This document shows positions 30,001-42,000 of a DNA stretch of 64,000 bases, in pieces. Origin of the DNA: Apostichopus japonicus. Taxonomy: Eukaryota; Echinodermata; Holothuroidea; Aspidochirotida; Stichopodidae. Numbering within the stretch: the stretch's first letter is position 1; each line of letters opens with the position of its first letter. The notes below the pieces were generated by a model. The model was given only the letters and a program-made list of their open reading frames with translations, ran no database searches and was not told the origin of the DNA. The stretch covers positions 24,488,484-24,552,483 of the forward strand of contig NC_092564.1 of assembly GCF_037975245.1 (NCBI RefSeq), given 5' to 3'. The translations under genes and the position numbers were made by a program.

Positions 30001-33000
30001 AATCCTTCTGTCGATGTAGACTCACTTGTCACTCTTTCAGAGGTAGCAGATGTAGTGCTGGCTTGACTAGATGAAGCCTGGCTTGTAACCTCTGGGCTGC
30101 TACTTGCTGAAACCGTTGTCAGTGTGGTTGAAGCCTCCGGAGTAGCGCTGGTACTCTCCTCGGTGCTGATCGATTTCGATGAAGAAATAGCTGTCGTCTC
30201 GGAACTAGTTTCAGCTGTCGTGGTCAAGGCAGAAGAAGTAGATTCCAGAGATGTTGTTAGCTCAGTTGTTTCAACAGTTGTCTGATATGGAGTGGTCGTT
30301 TCCCCTACGGAGCTGGTCTCCTTCACAGCTGTCGAGTAAGAGGTTGTTTCCAAGGTACTAGAGGAAGATCCTGTGGTCTCGGAACCTGTAGTAGAACTCT
30401 CTGTGGATACGGTGGTAGATTCTGTGTTAGTCGTCTCGGCTGAGGATGTCAATCCTTCTGTCGATGTAGACTCACTTGTCACTCTTTCAGAGGTAGCAGA
30501 TGTAGTGCTGGCTTGACTAGATGAAGCCTGGCTTTTAACCTCTGGGCTGCTACTTGCTGAAACCGTTGTCAGTGTGGTTGAAGCCTCCGGAGTAGTGCTG
30601 GTACTCTCCTCGGTGCTGATCGATTTCGATGAAGATATAGCTGTCGTCTCGGAACTAGTTTCAGCTGTCGTGGTCAAGGCAGAAGAAGTAGATTCCAGAG
30701 ATGTTGTTAGCTCAGTTGTTTCAACAGTTGTCTGATATGGAGTGGTCGTTTCCCCTACGGAGCTGGTCTCCTTCACAGCTGTCGAGTAAGAGGTTGTTTC
30801 CACGGTACTAGAGGAAGGTCCTGTTGTCTCGGAACCTGTAGTAGAACTCTCTGTGGATACGGTGGTAGACTCTGTGTTAGTCGTCTCGGCTGAGGATGTC
30901 AATCCTTCTGTCGATGTAGACTCACTTGTCACTCTTTCAGAGGTAGCAGATGTAGTGCTGGCTTGACTAGATGAAGCCTGGCTTTTAACCTCTGGGCTGC
31001 TACTTGCTGAAACCGTTGTCAGTGTGGTTGAAGCCTCTGGAGTAGTGCTGGTACTCTCCTCGGTGCTGATCGATTTCGATGAAGAAATAGCTGTCGTCTC
31101 GAAACTATTTTTAGCTGTCGTGGTCAAGGCAGAAGAAGTAGATTCCAGAGATGTTGTTAGCTCAGTTGTTTCAACAGTTGTCTGATATGGAGTGGTCGTT
31201 TCCCCTACGGAGCTGGTCTCCTTCACAGCTGTCGAGTAAGAGGTTGTTTCCACGGTACTAGAGGAAGGTCCTGTTGTCTCGGAACCTGTAGTAGAACTCT
31301 CTGTGGATACGGAGGTAGATTCTGTGTTAGTCGTCTCGGCTGAGGATGTCAATCCTTCTGTCGATGTAGACTCACTTGTCACTCTTTCAGAGGTAGCAGA
31401 TGTAGTGCTGGCTTGACTAGATGAAGCTTGGCTTGTAACATCTGGGCTGCTACTTGCTGAAACCGTTGTCAGAGTGGTTGAAGCCTCCGGAGTAGTGCTG
31501 GTACTCTCCTCGGTGCTGATCGATTTCGATGAAGAAATAGCTGTCGTCTCGGAACTAGTTTCAGCTGTCGTGGTCAAGTCAGAAGAAGTAGATTCCAGAG
31601 AAGTTGTTAGCTCAGTTGTTACAACAGTTGTCTGATATGGAGTGGTCGTTTCCCCTACGGAGCTGGTCTCCTTCACAGCTGTCGAGTAAGAGGTTGTTTC
31701 CACGGTACTAGAGGAAGGTCCTGTTGTCTCGGAACCTGTAGTAGAACTCTCTGTGGATACGGTGGTAGACTCTGTGTTAGTCGTCTCGGCTGAGGATGTC
31801 AATCCTTCTGTCGATGTAGACTCACTTGTCACTCTTTCAGAGGTAGCAGATGTAGTGCTGGCTTGACTAGATGAAGCTTGGCTTGTAACATCTGGGCTGC
31901 TACTTGCTGAAACCGTTGTCAGAGTGGTTGAAGCCTCCGGAGTAGTGCTGGTACTCTCCTCGGTGCTGATCGATTTCGATGAAGAAATAGCTGTCGTCTC
32001 GGAACTAGTTTCAGCTGTCGTGGTCAAGGCAGAAGAAGTAGATTCCAGAGATGTTGTTAGCTCAGTTGTTTCAACAGGTGTCTGATATGGAGTGGTCGTT
32101 TCCCCTACGGAGCTAGTCTCCTTCACAGCTGTCGAGTAAGAGGTTGTTTCCACGGTACTAGAGGAAGGTCCTGTGGTCTCGGAACCTGTAGTAGAACTCT
32201 CTGTGGATGCGGTGGTAGACTCTGTGTTAGTCGTCTCGGCTGAGGATATCAATCCTTCTGTCGATGTAGACTCACTTGTCACTCTTTCAGAGGTAGCAGA
32301 TGTACTGCTGGCTTGACTAGATGAAGCCTGGCTTGTAACCTCCTGGCTGCTACTTGCTGAAACCGTTGTCAGTGTGGTTGAAGCCTCTGGAGTAGTGCTG
32401 GTACTCTCCTCGGTGCTGATCGATTTCGATGAAGAAATAGCTGTCGTCTCGGAACTAGTTTCAGCTGTCGTGGTCAAGGCAGAAGAAGTAGATTCCAGAG
32501 ATGTTCTTAGCTCAGTTGTTTCAACAGTTGTCTGATATGGAGTGATCGTTTCCCCTACGGAGCTGGTCTCCTTCACAGCTGTCGAGTAAGAGGTTGTTTC
32601 CACGGTACTAGAGGAAGGTCCTGTTGTCTCGGAACCTGTAGTAGAACTCTCTGTGGATACGTTGGTAGACTCTGTGTTAGTCGTCTCGGCTGAGGATGTC
32701 AATCCTTCTGTCGATGTAGACTCACTTGTCACTCTTTCAGAGGTAGCAGATGTAGTGCTGGCTTGACTAGATGAAGCCTGGCTTTTAACCTCTGGGCTGC
32801 TACTTGCTGAAACCGTTGTCAGTGTGGTTGAAGCCTCTGGAGTAGTGCTGGTACTCTCCTCGGTGCTGATCGATTTCGATGAAGAAATAGCTGTCGTCTC
32901 GGAACTAGTTTCAGCTGTCGTGGTCAAGGCAGAAGAAGTAGATTCCAGAGATGTTGTTAGCTCAGTTGTTTCAACAGGTGTCTGATATGGAGTGGTCGTT

Positions 33001-36000
33001 TCCCCTACGGAGCTGGTCTCCTTCACAGCTGTCGAGTAAGAGGTTGTTTCCACGGTACTAGAGGAAGGTCCTGTTGTCTCGGAACCTGTAGTAGAACTCT
33101 CTGTGGATGCGGTGGTAGACTCTGTGTTAGTCGTCTCGGCTGAGGATGTCAATCCTTCTGTCGATGTAGACTCACTTGTCACTCTTTCAGAGGTAGCAGA
33201 TGTAGTGCTGGCTTCACTAGATGAAGCCTGGCTTTTAACCTCTGGGCTGCTACTTGCTGAAACCGTTGTCAGTGTGGTTGAAGCCTCCGGAGTAGCGCTG
33301 GTACTCTCCTCGGTGCTGATCGATTTCGATGAAGAAATATCTGTCGTCTCGGAACTAGTTTCAGCTGTCGTGGTCAAGGCAGAAGAAGTAGATTCCAGAG
33401 ATGTTGTTAGCTCAGTTGTTTCAACAGGTGTCTGATATGGAGTGGTCGTTTCCCCTACGGAGCTGGTCTCCTTCACAGCTGTCGAGTAAGAGGTTGTTTC
33501 CACGGTACTAGAGGAAGATCCTGTGGTCTCGGAACCTGTAGTAGAACTCTCTGTGGATACGGTGGTAGACTCTGTGTTAGTCGTCTCGGCTGAGGATGTC
33601 AATCCTTCTGTCGATGTAGACTCACTTGTCACTCTTTCAGAGGTGGCAGATGTAGTGCTGGCTTGACTAGATGAAGCCTGGCTTGTAACCTCTGGGCTGC
33701 TACTTGCTGAAACCGTTGTCAGTGTGGTTGAAGCCTCCGGAGTAGTGCTGGTACTCTCCTCGGTGCTGATCGATTTCGATGAAGAAATAGCTGTCGTCTC
33801 GGAACTAGTTTCAACTGTCGTGGTCAAGGCAGAAGAAGTAGATTCCAGAGATGTTGTTAGCTCAGTTGTTACAACAGTTGTCTGATATGGAGTGGCCGTT
33901 TCCCCTACGGAGCTGGTCTCCTTCACAGCTGTCGAGTAAGAGGTTGTTTCCACGGTACTAGAGGAAGGTCCTGTTGTCTCGGAACCTGTAGTAGAACTCT
34001 CTGTGGATACGGTGGTAGACTCTGTGTTAGTCGTCTCGGCTGAGGATGTCAATCCTTCTGTCGATGTAGACTCACTTGTCACTCTTTCAGAGGTGGCAGA
34101 TGTAGTGCTGGCTTGACTAGATGAAGCCTGGCTTGTAACCTCTGGGCTGCTACTTGTTGAAACCGTTGTCAGTGTGGTTGAAGCCTCTGGAGTAGTGCTG
34201 GTACTCTCTTCGGTGCTGATCGATTTCGATGAAGAAATAGCTGTCGTCTCGGAACTAGTTTCAGCTGTCGTGGTCAAGGCAGAAGAAGTAGATTCCAGAG
34301 ATGTTGTTAGCTCAGTTGTTTCAACAGTTGTCTGATATGGAGTGGTCGTTTCCCCTACGGAGCTGGTCTCCTTCACAGCTGTCGAGTAAGAGGTTGTTTC
34401 CACGGTACTAGAGGAAGGTCCTGTTGTCTCGGAACCTGTAGTAGAACTCTCTGTGGATACGGTGGTAGATTCTGTGTTAGTCGTCTCGGCTGAGGATGTC
34501 AATCCTTCTGTCGATGTAGACTCACTTGTCACTCTTTCAGAGGTAGCAGATGTAGTGCTGGCTTGACTAGATGAAGCCTGGCTTGTAACCTCTAGGCTAC
34601 TACTTGCTGAAACCGTTGTCAGTGTGGTTGAAGCCTCTGGAGTAGTGCTGGTACTCTCCTCGGTGCTGATCGATTTCGATGAAGAAATAGCTGTCGTCTC
34701 GGAACTAGTTTCAGCTGTCGTGGTCAAGGCAGAAGAAGTAGATTCCAGAGATGTTGTTAGCTCAGTTGTTTCAACAGGTGTCTGATATGGAGTGGTCGTT
34801 TCCCCTACGGAGCTGGTCTCCTTCACAGCTGTCGAGTAAGAGGTTGTTTCCACGGTTCTAGAGGAAGGTCCTGTTGTCTCGGAACCTGTAGTAGAACTCT
34901 CTGTGGATACGGTGGTAGACTCTGTGTTAGTCGTCTCGGCTGAGGATGTCAATCCTTCTGTCGATGTAGACTCACTTGTCACTCTTTCAGAGGTAGCAGA
35001 TGTAGTGCTGGCTTGACTAGATGAAGCTTGGCTTGTAACATCTGGGCTGCTACTTGCTGAAACCGTTGTCAGAGTGGTTGAAGCCTCCGGAGTAGTGCTG
35101 GTACTCTCCTCGGTGCTGATCGATTTCGATGAAGAAATAGCTGTCGTCTCGGAACTAGTTTCAGCTGTCGTGGTCAAGTCAGAAGAAGTAGATTCCAGAG
35201 ATGTTGTTAGCTCAGTTGTTACAACAGTTGTCTGATATGGAGTGGTCGTTTCCCCTACGGAGCTGGTCTCCTTCACAGCTGTTGAGTAAGAGGTTGTCTC
35301 CACGGTACTAGAGGAAGGTCCTGTGGTCTCGGAACCTGTAGTAGAACTCTCTGTGGATACGGTGGTAGACTCTGTCTTAGTCGTCTCGGTTGAGGAGGTC
35401 AATCCTTCTGTCGATGCAGACTCACTTGTCACTCTTTCAGAGGTAGCAGATGTAGTGCTGGCTTGACTAGATGAAGCCTGGCTTGTAACCTCTGGGCTGC
35501 TACTTGCTGAAACCGTTGTCAGTGTGGTTGAAGCCTCTGGAGTAGTGCTGGTACTCTCCTCGGTGCTGATCGATTTCGATGAAGAAATAGCTGTCGTCTC
35601 GGAACTAGTTTCAGCTGTCGTGGTCAAGGCAGAAGAAGTAGATTCCAGAGATGTTGTTAGCTCAGTTGTTTCAACAGTTGTCTGATATGGCGTGGACGTT
35701 TCCCCTAAGGGGCTGGTCTCCTTCACAGCTGTCGAGTAAGAGGTTGTTTCCACGGTACTAGAGGAATGTCCTGTTGTCTCGGAACCTGTAGTAGAACTCT
35801 CTGTGGATACGGTGGTAGACTCTGTGTTAGTCGTCTCGGCTGAGGATGTCAATCCTTCTGTCGATGTAGACTCACTTGTCACTCTTTCAGAGGTAGCAGA
35901 TGTAGTGCTGGCTTGACTAGATGAAGCTTGGCTTGTAACATCTGGGCTGCTACTTGCTGAAACCGTTGTCAGAGTGGTTGAAGCCTCCGGAGTAGTGCTG

Positions 36001-39000
36001 GTACTCTCCTCGGTGCTGATCGATTTCGATGAAGAAATAGCTGTCGTCTCGGAACTAGTTTCAGCTGTCGTGGTCAAGTCAGAAGAAGTAGATTCCAGAG
36101 ATGTTGTTAGCTCAGTTGTTTCAACAGGTGTCTGATATGGAGTGGTCGTTTCCCTTACGGAGCTGGTCTCCTTCACAGCTGTCGAGTAAGAGGTTGTTTC
36201 CACGGTACTAGAGGAAGGTCCTGTGGTCTCGGAACCTGTAGTAGAACTCTCTGTGGATACGGTGGTAGACTCTGTGTTAGTCGTCTCGGCTGAGGATGTC
36301 AATCCTTCTGTCGATGTAGACTCACTTGTCACTCTTTCAGAGGTAGCAGATGTAGTGCTGGCTTGACTAGATGAAGCCTGGCTTTTAACATCTGGGCTGC
36401 TACTTGCTGAAACCGTTGTCAGTGTGGTTGAAGCCTCCGGAGTAGCGCTGGTACTCTCCTCGGTGCTGATCGATTTCGATGAAGAAATAGCTGTCGTCTC
36501 GGAACTAGTTTCAGCTGTCGTGGTCAAGTCAGAAGAAGAAGATTCCAGAGATGTTCTTAGCTCAGTTGTTTCAACAGTTGTCTGATATGGAGTGGTCGTT
36601 TCCCCTACGGAGCTGGTCTCCTTCACAGCTGTCGAGTAAGAGGTTGTTTCCACGGTACTAGAGGAAGGTCCTGTTGTCTCGGAACCTGTAGTAGAACTCT
36701 CTGTGGATACGGTGGTAGAATCTGTGTTAGTCGTCTCGGCTGAGGATGTCAATCCTTCTGTCGATGTAAACTCACTTGTCACTCTTTCAGAGGTAGCAGA
36801 TGTAGTGCTGGCTTGACTAGATGAGGCTTGGCTTGTAACATCTGGGCTGCTACTTGCTGAAACCGTTGTCAGAGTGGTTGAAGCCTCCGGAGTAGTGCTG
36901 GTACTCTCCTCGGTGCTGATCGATTTCGATGAAGAAATAGCTGTCGTCTCGGAACTAGTTTCAGCTGTCGTGGTCAAGTCAGAAGAAGTAGATTCCAGAG
37001 ATGTTGTTAGCTCAGTTGTTTCAACAGGTGTCTTATATGGAGTGGTCGTTTCCCTTACGGAGCTGGTCTCCTTCACAGCTGTCGAGTAAGAGGTTGTTTC
37101 CACGGTACTAGAGGAAGGTCCTGTGGTCTCGGAACCTGTAGTAGAACTCTCTGTGGATACGGTGGTAGACTCTGTGTTAGTCGTCTCGGCTGAGGATGTC
37201 AATCCTTCTGTCGATGTAGACTCACTTGTCACTCTTTCAGAGGTAGCAGATGTAGTGCTGGCTTGACTAGATGAAGCCTGGCTTTTAACATCTGGGCTGC
37301 TACTTGCTGAAACCGTTGTCAGTGTGGTTGAAGCCTCCGGAGTAGCGCTGGTACTCTCCTCGGTGCTGATCGATTTCGATGAAGAAATAGCTGTCGTCTC
37401 GGAACTAGTTTCAGCTGTCGTGGTCAAGTCAGAAGAAGAAGATTCCAGAGATGTTCTTAGCTCAGTTGTTACAACAGTTGTCTGATATGGAGTGGTCGTT
37501 TCCCCTACGGAGCTGGTCTCCTTCACAGCTGTCGAGTAAGAGGTTGTTTCCACGGTACTAGAGGAAGGTCCTGTTGTCTCGGAACCTGTAGTAGAACTCT
37601 CTGTGGATACGGTGGTAGACTCTGTCTTAGTCGTCTCGGTTGAGGAGGTCAATCCTTCTGTCGATGCAGACTCACTTGTCACTCTTTCAGAGGTAGCAGA
37701 TGTAGTGCTGGCTTGACTAGATGAAGCCTGGCTTGTAACCTCTGGGCTGCTACTTGCTGAAACCGTTGTCAGTGTGGTTGAAGCCTCTGGAGTAGTGCTG
37801 GTACTCTCCTCGGTGCTGATCGATTTCGATGAAGAAATAGCTGTCGTCTCGGAACTAGTTTCAGCTGTCGTGGTCAAGGCAGAAGAAGTAGATTCCAGAG
37901 ATGTTGTTAGCTCAGTTGTTTCAACAGTTGTCTGATATGGCGTGGACGTTTCCCCTAAGGGGCTGGTCTCCTTCACAGCTGTCGAGTAAGAGGTTGTTTC
38001 CACGGTACTAGAGGAATGTCCTGTTGTCTCGGAACCTGTAGTAGAACTCTCTGTGGATACGGTGGTAGACTCTGTGTTAGTCGTCTCGGCTGAGGATGTC
38101 AATCCTTCTGTCGATGTAGACTCACTTGTCACTCTTTCAGAGGTAGCAGATGTAGTGCTGGCTTGACTAGATGAAGCTTGGCTTGTAACATCTGGGCTGC
38201 TACTTGCTGAAACCGTTGTCAGAGTCGTTGAAGCCTCCGGAGTAGTGCTGGTACTCTCCTCGGTGCTGATCGATTTCGATGAAGAAATAGCTGTCGTCTC
38301 GGAACTAGTTTCAGCTGTCGTGGTCAAGTCAGAAGAAGTAGATTCCAGAGATGTTGTTAGCTCAGTTGTTTCAACAGGTGTCTGATATGGAGTGGTCGTT
38401 TCCCTTACGGAGCTGGTCTCCTTCACAGCTGTCGAGTAAGAGGTTGTTTCCACGGTACTAGAGGAAGGTCCTGTGGTCTCGGAACCTGTAGTAGAACTCT
38501 CTGTGGATACGGTGGTAGACTCTGTGTTAGTCGTCTCGGCTGAGGAGGTCAATCCTTCTGTCGATGTAGACTCACTTGTCACTCTTTCAGAGGTAGCAGA
38601 TGTAGTGCTGGCTTGACTAGATGAAGCCTGGCTTTTAACATCTGGGCTGCTACTTGCTGAAACCGTTGTCAGTGTGGTTGAAGCCTCCGGAGTAGCGCTG
38701 GTACTCTCCTCGGTGCTGATCGATTTCGATGAAGAAATAGCTGTCGTCTCGGAACTAGTTTCAGCTGTCGTGGTCAAGTCAGAAGAAGAAGATTCCAGAG
38801 ATGTTCTTAGCTCAGTTGTTTCAACAGTTGTCTGATATGGAGTGGTCGTTTCCCCTACGGAGCTGGTCTCCTTCACAGCTGTCGAGTAAGAGGTTGTTTC
38901 CACGGTACTAGAGGAAGGTCCTGTTGTCTCGGAACCTGTAGTAGAACTCTCTGTGGATACGGTGGTAGAATCTGTGTTAGTCGTCTCGGCTGAGGATGTC

Positions 39001-42000
39001 AATCCTTCTGTCGATGTAAACTCACTTGTCACTCTTTCAGAGGTAGCAGATGTAGTGCTGGCTTGACTAGATGAGGCTTGGCTTGTAACATCTGGGCTGC
39101 TACTTGCTGAAACCGTTGTCAGAGTGGTTGAAGCCTCCGGAGTAGTGCTGGTACTCTCCTCGGTGCTGATCGATTTCGATGAAGAAATAGCTGTCGTCTC
39201 GGAACTAGTTTCAGCTGTCGTGGTCAAGTCAGAAGAAGTAGATTCCAGAGATGTTGTTAGCTCAGTTGTTTCAACAGGTGTCTTATATGGAGTGGTCGTT
39301 TCCCTTACGGAGCTGGTCTCCTTCACAGCTGTCGAGTAAGAGGTTGTTTCCACGGTACTAGAGGAAGGTCCTGTGGTCTCGGAACCTGTAGTAGAACTCT
39401 CTGTGGATACGGTGGTAGACTCTGTGTTAGTCGTCTCGGCTGAGGATGTCAATCCTTCTGTCGATGTAGACTCACTTGTCACTCTTTCAGAGGTAGCAGA
39501 TGTAGTGCTGGCTTGACTAGATGAAGCCTGGCTTTTAACATCTGGGCTGCTACTTGCTGAAACCGTTGTCAGTGTGGTTGAAGCCTCCGGAGTAGCGCTG
39601 GTACTCTCCTCGGTGCTGATCGATTTCGATGAAGAAATAGCTGTCGTCTCGGAACTAGTTTTAGCTGTCGTGGTCAAGTCAGAAGAAGAAGATTCCAGAG
39701 ATGTTGTTAGCTCAGTTGTTTCAACAGTTGTCTGATATGGAGTGGTCGTTTCCCCTACGGAGCTGGTCTCCTTCACAGCTGTCGAGTAAGAGGTTGTTTC
39801 CACGGTACTAGAGGAAGGTCCTGTTGTCTCGGAACCTGTAGTAGAACTCTCTGTGGATACGGTGGTAGACTCTGTCTTAGTCGTCTCGGTTGAGGAGGTC
39901 AATCCTTCTGTCGATGCAGACTCACTTGTCACTCTTTCAGAGGTAGCAGATGTAGTGCTGGCTTGACTAGATGAAGCCTGGCTTGTAACCTCTGGGCTGC
40001 TACTTGCTGAAACCGTTGTCAGTGTGGTTGAAGCCTCTGGAGTAGTGCTGGTACTCTCCTCGGTGCTGATCGATTTCGATGAAGAAATAGCTGTCGTCTC
40101 GGAACTAGTTTCAGCTGTCGTGGTCAAGGCAGAAGAAGTAGATTCCAGAGATGTTGTTAGCTCAGTTGTTTCAACAGTTGTCTGATATGGAGTGGTCGTT
40201 TCCCCTACGGAGCTGGTCTCCTTCACAGCTGTCGAGTAAGAGGTTGTTTCCACGGTTCTAGAGGAAGGTCCTGTTGTCTCGGAACCTGTAGTAGAACTCT
40301 CTGTGGATACGGTGGTAGATTCTGTGTTAGTCGTCTCGGCTGAGGATGTCAATCCTTCTGTCGATGTAAACTCACTTGTCACTCTTTCAGAGGTAGCAGA
40401 TGTAGTGCTGGCTTGACTAGATGAGGCTTGGCTTGTAACATCTGGGCTGCTACTTGCTGAAACCGTTGTCAGAGTGGTTGAAGCCTCTGGAGTAGTGCTG
40501 GTACTCTCCTCGGTGCTGATCGATTTCGATGAAGAAATAGCTGCCGTCACGGAACTAGTTTCAGCTGTCGTGGTCAAGGCAGAAGAAGAAGATTCTAGAG
40601 ATGTTGTTAGCTCAGTTGTTTCAACAGTTGTCTGATATGGAGTGGTCGTTTCCCCTACGGAGCTGGTCTCCTTCACAGCTGTCGAGTAAGAGGTTGTTTC
40701 CACGGTACTAGAGGAAGGTCCTGTTGTCTCGGAACCTGTAGTAGAACTCTCTGTGGATACGGTGGTAGACTCTGTGTTAGTCGTCTCGGTTGAGGAGGTC
40801 AATCCTTCTGTCGATGTAGACTCACTTGTCACTCTTTCAGAGGAAGCAGATGTAGTGCTGGCTTGACTAGATGAAGCTTGGCTTGTAACCTCTGGGCTAC
40901 TACTTGCTGAAACCGTTGTCAGTGTGGTTGAAGCCTCTGGAGTAGTGCTGGTACTCTCCTCGGTGCTGATCGATTTCGATGAAGAAATAGCTGTCGTCTC
41001 GGAACTAGTTTCAGCTGTCGTGGTCAAGGCAGAAGAAGTAGATTCCAGAGATGTTCTTAGCTCAGTTGTTTCAACAGTTGTCTGATATGGCGTGGACGTT
41101 TCCCCTAAGGAGCTGGTCTCCTTCACAGCTGTCGAGTAAGAGGTTGTTTCCACGGTACTAGAGGAATGTCCTGTTGTCTCGGAACCTGTAGTAGAACTCT
41201 CTGTGGATACGGTGGTAGACTCTGTGTTAGTCGTCTCGGCTGAGGATGTCAATCCTTCTGTCGATGTAGACTCACTTGTCACTCTTTCAGAGGTAGCAGA
41301 TGTAGTGCTGGCTTGACTAGATGAAGCTTGGCTTGTAACATCTGGGCTGCTACTTGCTGAAACCGTTGTCAGAGTGGTTGAAGCCTCCGGAGTAGTGCTT
41401 GTACTCTCCTCGGTGCTGATCGATTTCGATGAAAAAATAGCTGTCGTCTCGGAACTAGTTTCAGCTGTCGTGGTCAAGTCAGAAGAAGTAGATTCCAGAG
41501 AAGTTGTTAGCTCAGTTGTTACAACAGTTGTCTGATATGAAGTGGTCGTTTTCCCTACGGAGCTGGTCTCCTTCACAGCTGTCGAGTAAGAGGTTGTTTC
41601 CACGGTACTAGAGGAAGGTACTGTTGTCTCGGAACCTGTAGTAGAACTCTCTGTGGATACGGTGGTAGACTCTGTGTTAGTCGTCTCGGCTGAGGATGTC
41701 AATCCTTCTGTCGATGCAGACTCACTTGTCACTCTTTCAGAGGTAGCAGATGTAGTGCTGGCTTGACTAGATGAAGCCTGGCTTGTAACCTCTGGGCTGC
41801 TACTTGCTGAAACCGTTGTCAGTGTGGTTGAAGCCTCTGGAGTAGTGCTGGTACTCTCCTCGGTGCTGATCGATTTCGATGAAGAAATAGCTGTCGTCTC
41901 GGAATTAGTTTCAGCTGTCGTGGTCAAGTAAGAAGAAGTAGATTCCAGAGATGTTGTTAGCTCAGTTGTTTCAACAGTTGTCTGATATGGAGTGGTCGTT

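Noticed and set aside
33103-33435. Plus-strand open frame of 110 codons in the array (also 36874-37089 and 39124-39339)
   Set aside because: These are antisense shadows of the repeat; they appear only where a single variant removes a plus-strand stop, and the last two are copies of each other at the 2250-bp offset.
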